A DNA stretch of 19,857 nucleotides, taken from an uncultured Saprospiraceae bacterium. GTDB lineage: Bacteria > Bacteroidota > Bacteroidia > Chitinophagales > Saprospiraceae. Positions within the stretch are counted from its first letter, which is position 1, and every line of letters begins with the position of its first letter. Made by a program: the position numbers and the translations under genes. The notes beneath the pieces were generated by a model, which was not told the DNA's origin, ran no database searches, and saw only the letters and a list, made by a program, of their open reading frames with translations. Where the stretch lies: contig CAJQNM010000776.1 in assembly GCA_905479665.1 (NCBI GenBank), forward strand, positions 1 to 19,857, given 5' to 3'. This document shows positions 8,132 to 14,138 of the stretch, piece after piece.

Positions 8132-10129
8132 TTACTTGTAGCTACGCGTTTTCAATTCTACATTCTCAAAGACCAGAGGTTCTTTGTGCAAGACCGAATC
8201 ATCTCCATCCTTCCATTCCCAAGCCGAGACGTAGGTAAAGTCTTCATCATTGCGTTTGGCCTCACCCTCTGCTGATTGATATTCCTCACGAAAGTGACCT
8301 CCGCACGATTCCTCGCGATTCAGTGCATCTTCCATCATCATCTCTCCAAGCTCCATGAAGTCGGCTACCCGCAAGGCTTTTTCCAGCTCCGGATTAAACT
8401 CCATGGTCGATCCTGGCACGCGCACATCTTGATAAAATTCTGCACGCAATTCTTGAATCTGTTTGCGCCCTTCCTGCAGACCGGTGGCATTGCGTGACAT
8501 ACCACAGTACTCCCACATAATCAACCCCAGGCGACGATGAAACTGGTCGACCGTTTGCTTTCCTTGTACAGCGAGGAGCTGATCAATTCGGTTGCGAGTA
8601 TCCTCTTCAGCTGCAGCAAAAGCAGGATCATCTGTCGAGATGGCAGGGGTACGAATCTCTTTGGAGAGAAAACTACCGATCGTATAAGGAATCACAAAAT
8701 AGCCATCAGCCAGTCCTTGCATCAGTGCCGAGGCGCCGAGGCGATTTGCTCCGTGATCAGAAAAGTTTAGTTCTCCTAGCGCGAAGAGGCCAGGTATATT
8801 CGTCTCTAAATTGTAATCGACCCAAATCCCACCCATGGTATAGTGTACCGCAGGGTATATTTTCATGGGCGTCTCATAGGGGTTTTCTCCCGTGATCTTC
8901 TCATACATTTCGAAGAGATTGCCATACTTGGCTTCGACCACTTTTTGACCCATTTTCCTAACTGTGGCTGCATCGGGATTGTGCACTCCACTCGAATGAG
9001 CCTCAGATTTGCCGTAGCGCTCAAAGGCTGCCTCAAAGTCGAGATAGACTGCCAGCCCTGTCTTATTTACACCAAAGCCATCGTCGGTTGCCTTTTTTGC
9101 CGCTCGCGAAGCCACATCACGAGGCACGAGATTGCCAAAGGCAGGATACCGTCGCTCTAAATAATAGTCACGATCTTCTTCCGCAATATCAACCGGCGAG
9201 AGCTTGCCCTCCCTGATGCGCTCTACATCTTCTTTCTTCTTAGGAACCCACACCCGACCATCATTTCGCAACGACTCCGACATGAGCGTCAGCTTTGACT
9301 GGTACTCTCCCGAAACCGGGATGCAAGTCGGATGAATTTGAGTATAGCATGGATTGGCCATGAGTGCACCGCGCTTCACGGCTCGCCAGCCTGCGCTGAC
9401 ATTGCAGCCCATTGCATTGGTAGATAGATAGTACACATTTCCATAGCCACCAGTAGCCATGACCACAGAGTGCGCAGCATGACGCTCTAGTTTTCCTGTG
9501 AGCAAATTACGGGCAATGATGCCTCGTGCCTTGCCGTCTATGGTGACCAGGTCGAGCATCTCATGTCGATTGTACATGGTCACTGACCCGAGCGAGATCT
9601 GTCTTTCTAGTGCTTGATAAGCACCGAGTAGCAATTGCTGACCAGTCTGTCCGCGGGCGTAAAATGTGCGTGAAACTTGCACCCCTCCAAAAGAACGATT
9701 GGCCAGAAGGCCGCCATATTCACGCGCAAAGGGCACGCCTTGCGCCACGCATTGGTCTATGATCTCTCGACTTGCCTCTGCCAGGCGATGCACATTTCCT
9801 TCGCGCGACCGGTAGTCACCACCCTTGATTGTATCATAAAACAGACGGTACACACTGTCTCCATCGTTTTGATAATTTTTAGCGGCATTGATTCCTCCCT
9901 GAGCTGCAATACTGTGGGCTCTACGTGGGCTGTCGTGAAAAGTAAAACACTTCACTTTGTAGCCCAACTCTCCCAAGGTTGCCGCAGCTGAAGCCCCTGC
10001 GAGGCCCGTTCCAACCACAATGATCTCGATGCGTCGCTTGTTGTTGGGCGCTACCAGCGGCATGGTGGAGCGGTACTTCGTCCACTTTTCGTCCAATGCG
10101 CCTGGAGGTACTTTTCCTTCTAGAATCAT
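8132..10129 (-). CDS. sdhA: Succinate dehydrogenase / fumarate reductase flavoprotein subunit
   Basis: This 665-residue catalytic subunit oxidises succinate to fumarate (or the reverse) in the cytoplasm, bound to SdhB. A Rossmann motif VVGTGLAGASAA lies at about residues 38-49. The RAHSIAAQGGIN segment carries His72, equivalent to the histidine that binds FAD covalently. Substrate-site elements follow: QIHPTCIP, VPRDVASRA with the catalytic arginine, YPAVHYTMGGIWVD with the active-site histidine, and HGANRLGASALMQGLADG. The C terminus holds the usual helical capping region. The long N-terminal extension before the FAD motif (about 34 residues) and the overall length are typical of type-B Bacteroidota enzymes. 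It begins 12 nt after the sdhC stop and ends 7 nt before sdhB, so the three are surely co-transcribed. Confidence 0.98.
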   Translation of the reverse strand: MILEGKVPPGALDEKWTKYRSTMPLVAPNNKRRIEIIVVGTGLAGASAAATLGELGYKVKCFTFHDSPRRAHSIAAQGGINAAKNYQNDGDSVYRLFYDTIKGGDYRSREGNVHRLAEASREIIDQCVAQGVPFAREYGGLLANRSFGGVQVSRTFYARGQTGQQLLLGAYQALERQISLGSVTMYNRHEMLDLVTIDGKARGIIARNLLTGKLERHAAHSVVMATGGYGNVYYLSTNAMGCNVSAGWRAVKRGALMANPCYTQIHPTCIPVSGEYQSKLTLMSESLRNDGRVWVPKKKEDVERIREGKLSPVDIAEEDRDYYLERRYPAFGNLVPRDVASRAAKKATDDGFGVNKTGLAVYLDFEAAFERYGKSEAHSSGVHNPDAATVRKMGQKVVEAKYGNLFEMYEKITGENPYETPMKIYPAVHYTMGGIWVDYNLETNIPGLFALGELNFSDHGANRLGASALMQGLADGYFVIPYTIGSFLSKEIRTPAISTDDPAFAAAEEDTRNRIDQLLAVQGKQTVDQFHRRLGLIMWEYCGMSRNATGLQEGRKQIQELRAEFYQDVRVPGSTMEFNPELEKALRVADFMELGEMMMEDALNREESCGGHFREEYQSAEGEAKRNDEDFTYVSAWEWKDGDDSVLHKEPLVFENVELKTRSYK

Positions 10130-10141
10130 CTACCCGAATTT

Positions 10142-10819
10142 TTATTTTGCGAAAAGTATATATAGTGGGATTACTGCAAATCCCAAAGGAATGAGGATCG
10201 AATAGGCAGTGCCAATGGCTTTGATTGCCGGAGTGTATTTCTGATGATTGAGACCCAAACTCTGAAAAGCACTTTGAAATCCATGGTGCAGGTGAAATGC
10301 GATGACAATCATGCTGATCACATAGAAAATCACAAAACCCACATTCTGAAAAGCATGTCTGACTACTTCGTAAAGATCGCGCACTTCCACTCCATCGTAG
10401 GTGGCAGAGGCAACTTCACCCCATTTATATTGAAACCAAAATTGCCACATGTGCAGGAGGATGAAAACCAATATCACCGTACCCAACCCAGCCATATTGC
10501 GACCAGCCCAGGTACTGAGTGGGCGGCCACCGGAGTAGCGCTTGCTGCCTCCCGAAGCACGATTCTTAGACCAGATCAACAAGCCCTGAATGGCGTGCAG
10601 TAGAATGAAGAAGTACAACCCGTAAGAAGTCATTTTGATCAGCGGGTTTGAGGTCATGAACTTGGCGTACATGTTAAAGCTTTCGCCCCCATCATCTGCC
10701 AGCAATTGGAGATTCCCAATGAGATGAACAAGTAGAAAAATGATCAGAAAGAGCCCAGTAAGGCTCATGATCAACTTCTTGCCGACCGACGATGTAAGAA
10801 ATTTAGAGAACCACGACAT
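10142..10819 (-). CDS. sdhC: Succinate dehydrogenase cytochrome b membrane anchor (type B, five helices)
   Basis: This 225-residue integral membrane subunit anchors SdhAB and passes electrons to menaquinone through haem b. Five hydrophobic segments lie at about residues 17-37, 63-83, 108-128, 160-180 and 203-222, matching the single fused SdhC/FrdC anchor of type-B complexes rather than separate SdhC and SdhD. Conserved histidines in the first four helices (His32, His75, His123 and the HLHHG cluster at 176-179) fit the bis-histidine haem ligands. There is no sdhD in the operon, as expected for this type. It is the first gene of the operon, and a well-formed promoter lies 22-52 nt upstream of its ATG. 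Confidence 0.95.
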   Translation of the reverse strand: MSWFSKFLTSSVGKKLIMSLTGLFLIIFLLVHLIGNLQLLADDGGESFNMYAKFMTSNPLIKMTSYGLYFFILLHAIQGLLIWSKNRASGGSKRYSGGRPLSTWAGRNMAGLGTVILVFILLHMWQFWFQYKWGEVASATYDGVEVRDLYEVVRHAFQNVGFVIFYVISMIVIAFHLHHGFQSAFQSLGLNHQKYTPAIKAIGTAYSILIPLGFAVIPLYILFAK

Positions 10820-10840
10820 GCTCGTTTTTTTTCAATCTCT

Positions 10841-10871
10841 TAAAACTATCCTTAATCGGTATCTTAACAAA
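10841..10871 (-). promoter_or_regulatory. Promoter of the sdhCAB operon
   Basis: On the minus strand, TTTG (plus-strand CAAA at 10868-10871) is followed after exactly 19 nt by TAGTTTTA (plus-strand 10841-10848). These match the Bacteroidota -33 TTTG and -7 TAnnTTTG elements (7/8 for the latter) with the standard spacing. Transcription would start around 10835, giving a 5' leader of only about 15 nt before the sdhC ATG at 10819. Confidence 0.65.
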
Positions 10872-11191
10872 ACTCCACCAGGACTGGACGTGTCTCAGTG
10901 CCTATTTAGAATTAATCTAAACCATTGGCGCGTGAATATCCTGCCCTTTACTTTTCATTCTTGTACTTGGGTTCAACTCTTGAATGCATCGTCAATATTT
11001 TTCTAAGTACCAGTGGTAGCGGTGGTTACCGTGTCGATCACCACCTCCAAGTCCAATGTTATCATTGCTTGGCACCATAACTTACTGGCAGTCGCACATG
11101 ATAACTCCCCTAAGATTTAATAGACCTATTAGGATCTTTTCCAAAAAAGCCTGTCCTTTGTGGAAGTGATCAAAAAACATCTTGCCGATAT
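10872..11191 (+). other. Gene-free divergent spacer
   Basis: This stretch of about 320 bp lies between the sdh promoter and the next plus-strand gene. I see no protein-like reading frame of convincing length. It holds a few weak inverted repeats: a GGTGGT/ACCACC pair at about 11030-11047, and AATAG/CTATT at 11119-11130. It must contain the promoter of the 11192 gene, but I cannot point to a good TAnnTTTG element. A 28-codon minus-strand frame (11078-10992) rich in His, Gly and Tyr is not supported. Confidence 0.5.
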
Positions 11192-11695
11192 ATGGCCAAA
11201 GCACGTCTCACATTTCGCAATCTTCTGCACTATTTTCCCACGGTAGATCTGCCCCTGCAGCTGACTGACGAAACCCATTTTGTTTTTTCTCGTGAGAACA
11301 GAATTCTACCCGAAGACTTCGTCTATACTTTCTTAGTCCAAGAAGAAACCCCCGACCCCTACACAGAATACCTGCCCTGCTTTCGACTGGAAGGCATGGG
11401 ACAATTCACAGGTCTGGTTGTCTGGAAAGCTGCAATCATGGATTACAGCTATACGCTCTTCACTTTTGATGCCAAGGGGCAGCAGATCGCAAAACAGATC
11501 ATTGCTGGTTCTAAATCAAATGGCGAAACACTACTGTTGCGACAGGCCACCATTGATGGCGAAGGCACGATCAGCGTCGTAGAAGGAATCGGTGACGCAG
11601 AAGGCAAGTATGATCCCAGCACCAGCCGCAACTTTCAGTTTGAGCTCCTCGAATCTGGAGATATCCTGCAGATGGTCGATCCTATCGACAATTAG
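11192..11695 (+). CDS. Hypothetical protein upstream of RNase R
   Basis: I do not recognise this 167-residue protein. It has no signal peptide, lipobox or membrane segment, so it is probably cytoplasmic. The composition is acidic to neutral and the predicted pattern is mostly beta (alternating short hydrophobic strands such as FVYTFLVQEE, FTGLVVWKAA and YSYTLFTFDA). The C-terminal half has glycine turns (DGEGTISVVEGIGDAEGKYD) and a final beta strand (FQFELLESGD). It ends 25 nt before the RNase R start with no terminator between, so the two are likely co-transcribed. A role linked to RNA decay is possible but rests only on position. The ATG start is the first in the frame and the coding quality is good throughout. 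Confidence 0.8.
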   Translation: MAKARLTFRNLLHYFPTVDLPLQLTDETHFVFSRENRILPEDFVYTFLVQEETPDPYTEYLPCFRLEGMGQFTGLVVWKAAIMDYSYTLFTFDAKGQQIAKQIIAGSKSNGETLLLRQATIDGEGTISVVEGIGDAEGKYDPSTSRNFQFELLESGDILQMVDPIDN

Positions 11696-11720
11696 TGGAT
11701 ATTTACACTCTTAATTACTT

Positions 11721-13865
11721 ATGTCAAGAAGCAAATCTATCAAAGGGCAAAAGCTGCCCGCTAAAAAGCTTCAGCAGATACTGCTGCGCTCCCTCTCCGA
11801 CCAGCCCAAGAAGCGGCTAAATGCCAAGCAACTGGTCAAAAAACTTAAAATCGCCAACAGCCGAATTTCGGTTGATGAGGCGCTCACTACGCTACTTCGT
11901 GATGGTAAGATCCGGCACGTGAAAGATGGCAAGTATCGTGCACTGGCGGGAGACTCCTCTATGTCAGAACCAGCCGAAGCCTACGAGGGCTATGTCGATC
12001 TGACCCGAAGTGGTGCAGCTTTTATCATTTGCGAGAAGCTCGAGCAGGATGTGTATGTGCCCGCTAAACGCACCATGCAGGCCATGCAGGGTGACAAAGT
12101 CATCGTGGAGCTTGGCAGACGGTATGGCAAACGACTGGAAGGGACCATCAAACAGATTCTGGAGCATACCACCAACCGCTTTGTAGGTCGGTACCAATGG
12201 AGCCGAAATTTCAGCTTTGTGGTGCCCGACAGTGAGCTCATTCCTTTCGACATTTTTGTCCACCCTGATGATCAAGGCGGCGCTAAGGAAGGCGACACGG
12301 TCATGGTGGAAGTGACCTCCTGGCCGGACGATCATCGCAAGAGTCCTGGAGGCAAAGTCATCCGCATCTTTGATCCGGAAGATAGGCACGAAATCAAAAT
12401 GAATTCGATCCTATCCGATCATGGTTTCAGCATGGACTTTCCAGAGCATGTCAACAAGGAAGCCGAAGATCTGCCAAAGAAAATCACAGAGCAGGAAATA
12501 AGTCGACGTCGAGACGTGCGTCCGGTACCTACGTTTACCATCGACCCCAAGACGGCAAAAGACTTTGATGACGCCATCTCTTGTCGCACTCTAGACAATG
12601 GCCTCACCGAAGTAGGTGTACACATTGCCGATGTCACCCACTACGTGAAACCTGGCTCGGCCATGGATCAGGAGGCCTATAAGCGATCTACCTCCGTTTA
12701 TCTGGTAGATCGAACTGCGCCCATGCTTCCCGAAATGCTCTCGAACGAATTGTGTTCGCTCCGTCCCGATGAAGACTCACTCACTTTTTCTGCCATCTTC
12801 CAGTTTGACAATAAAGGAAAAGTAAAGGATCGCTGGTTTGGCAAGACGATTATCCATAGTGATCGCCGTTTTGCCTATGAAGAAGCACAGGAGGTGCTCG
12901 ACAAAAAAGAAGGAGATCATCTCGAAGACTTGCAAAAGGTGGCAAAAATAGCCCGCATGCTTCGTGCAGATCGGATGAAAAAAGGTGGGATCACTTTCGA
13001 AACACCAGAGTTTCAGTTTGAGCTTGACGAAGACAACAAACCCATTGCCATCCATCTTAAGCATCGACAGGAAACCAACTTGCTGATTGAAGACTTGATG
13101 CTCCTGGCAAATCAAGAGGTCGCTTTATTCATCGCCAAGAAAGCTAAGCCACCGGTGCCATTTGTGTACCGTATTCACGATCTTCCCGATCAAACCAAGC
13201 TGGCCGAATATTCCCTTTTCCTAAAAGAACTGGGCTTTACATTTGATCATCAAAGCCCAGACCAGATTCGGGCTTCCTTTGCCAAACTAAACGCTGCGGC
13301 ACTCGAGGATGAAAACCTTGCTTTCGCAGAGCGATCGGCAGTGCGTACGATGGCCAAGGCCGTCTACAGCACCGAAAATATTGGTCACTTTGGGTTGGGT
13401 TTTGATCATTACACCCACTTTACCTCACCCATACGTCGATACTCAGATGTCATGGTGCACCGCATTTTAGAGCTTAATTTGGCGGCTGATTTTCGTGCAA
13501 AAAAAGATGATCTCGATGTCAGATGCGTCCACATCTCTAACCAGGAACGCAAAGCCGCCGAATCTGAACGGGCCAGCATCAAGTTCAAACAGATAGAATT
13601 CATCAGCCAGTACATTGGCCAGACTTTCGAGGGCTACATCAGCGGCTTTATCGACAGCGGTATTTTTGTCGCGCTTCGCGAAAGTGGTGTGGAAGGCATG
13701 GTTAGTTTCGACAAACTTAGTGAGGTGTATGACATCCCTGAAAATAGACTCAAGGCCGTCGCTCGTAAATCTGGGAAAATATACCGCATCGGAGACCGCA
13801 TCCAGGTAGAAGTGGTCGAAGCAAGATTAGAGCGTGCAGAGGTGGATTTTGATTTAGTGGAATAA
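11721..13865 (+). CDS. rnr: Ribonuclease R (RNase II/R family 3'-5' exoribonuclease)
   Basis: This 714-residue enzyme degrades structured RNA from the 3' end, one nucleotide at a time. In domain order: an N-terminal winged-helix (about 13-75), two OB-fold cold-shock domains (about 85-220), the RNB catalytic domain (about 262-590) and a C-terminal S1 domain (about 631-714). The metal-binding motif IDPKTAKDFDDA gives Asp275, Asp281, Asp283 and Asp284, which align with the four catalytic aspartates of E. coli RNase R. Further RNB hallmarks are HIADVTHYV, the SLRPDEDSLTFS segment and HYTHFTSPIRRYSD. The protein stops directly after the S1 domain (ending VDFDLVE), so it lacks the lysine-rich tail of the E. 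coli enzyme. The N-terminal helix-turn-helix distinguishes it from RNase II. A copy of the structured repeat begins 12 nt after its stop. Confidence 0.97.
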   Translation: MSRSKSIKGQKLPAKKLQQILLRSLSDQPKKRLNAKQLVKKLKIANSRISVDEALTTLLRDGKIRHVKDGKYRALAGDSSMSEPAEAYEGYVDLTRSGAAFIICEKLEQDVYVPAKRTMQAMQGDKVIVELGRRYGKRLEGTIKQILEHTTNRFVGRYQWSRNFSFVVPDSELIPFDIFVHPDDQGGAKEGDTVMVEVTSWPDDHRKSPGGKVIRIFDPEDRHEIKMNSILSDHGFSMDFPEHVNKEAEDLPKKITEQEISRRRDVRPVPTFTIDPKTAKDFDDAISCRTLDNGLTEVGVHIADVTHYVKPGSAMDQEAYKRSTSVYLVDRTAPMLPEMLSNELCSLRPDEDSLTFSAIFQFDNKGKVKDRWFGKTIIHSDRRFAYEEAQEVLDKKEGDHLEDLQKVAKIARMLRADRMKKGGITFETPEFQFELDEDNKPIAIHLKHRQETNLLIEDLMLLANQEVALFIAKKAKPPVPFVYRIHDLPDQTKLAEYSLFLKELGFTFDHQSPDQIRASFAKLNAAALEDENLAFAERSAVRTMAKAVYSTENIGHFGLGFDHYTHFTSPIRRYSDVMVHRILELNLAADFRAKKDDLDVRCVHISNQERKAAESERASIKFKQIEFISQYIGQTFEGYISGFIDSGIFVALRESGVEGMVSFDKLSEVYDIPENRLKAVARKSGKIYRIGDRIQVEVVEARLERAEVDFDLVE

Positions 13866-13877
13866 TATAACTACAAT

Positions 13878-13947
13878 CTCATACCAAGGGGCGAGCCCCT
13901 TGCATTCGCGGACAAGGGGTTATTACCGCCTTGGATAGAGTACCGGT
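13878..13947 (-). repeat. Two-hairpin intergenic repeat, copy 3 (inverted relative to copies 1-2)
   Basis: This copy shares CTCATnCCAAGG, ATTCGCnGACAA, GGGTTAnnACC and TTGnATAGAGTnCCGGT with the reverse complement of copy 1. Hairpin 1 is 13885-13902: CAAGGGG pairs with CCCCTTG around a CGAG loop, a perfect stem. Hairpin 2 is 13913-13933: CAAGG pairs with CCTTG and GGT with ACC around TATT, with one bulged G. It starts 12 nt after the rnr stop. No T-run follows the stems. Confidence 0.8.
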
Positions 13948-14000
13948 TTCAAATTATTTTCCGACCTCGAGAGTAGTACATATTCAAAAATTAATCCACA

Positions 14001-14067
14001 TACTCATTCCAAGGCGAGCCCCGGGCAATTCACAACCAATGAGTTAAACCCACATCGAAAAGAACCA
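14001..14067 (-). repeat. Two-hairpin intergenic repeat, copy 4 (degenerate)
   Basis: It begins with TACTCATTCCAAGGCG, like copy 5, then AGCCCC, ATTCACAACCAATG and GTTAAACCCACAT, which align with the same blocks of copy 1. Hairpin 1 is damaged (5-nt deletion, CTTG changed to CGGG), and the outer stem of hairpin 2 is partly lost. It looks like a decaying member of the family. Confidence 0.65.
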
Positions 14068-14088
14068 AACCACTCATCAAAACCACGT

Positions 14089-14135
14089 ACTCATTCCAAG
14101 GCGGCTTCAGCCCCTTGTACTCGCAGACAAGGGGG
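14089..14135 (-). repeat. Two-hairpin intergenic repeat, copy 5 (truncated)
   Basis: It matches the family from TACTCATTCCAAGG through hairpin 1 (14097-14117: CAAGG/CCTTG, bulged C, GGCT/AGCC, loop TC) and on through TCGCAGACAAGGGG. The hairpin-2 half is absent because the copy runs into the stop codon (14139-14141) of the minus-strand barrel-protein gene. The loop differs from copies 1 and 2 (TC in place of the central TA) while both stems are kept. Confidence 0.75.
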
Positions 14136-14138
14136 CGC

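Noticed and set aside
8276..9160. Several plus-strand open frames across sdhA, and similar antisense frames in the susD, FG-GAP and rnr genes
   Set aside because: They lie opposite clearly real genes, have no protein-like composition and match no family I recognise.
10992..11078. 28-codon minus-strand frame rich in His, Gly and Tyr between sdhC and the 11192 gene
   Set aside because: It is short, has no recognisable promoter or ribosome-binding context, and such a frame is expected by chance in 320 bp. Conservation would be needed to revive it.
11109..11133. Nested small palindromes (CCTAA, AATAG, CTATT, TTAGG) upstream of the 11192 gene as an operator
   Set aside because: The arms overlap each other and are AT-rich and short; nothing links them to a regulator in the window.
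13878..14135. Insertion-sequence or MITE remnant
   Set aside because: No transposase fragment, no terminal inverted repeats bounding the whole unit and no target-site duplication that I can see. A mobile origin of the repeat cannot be excluded.
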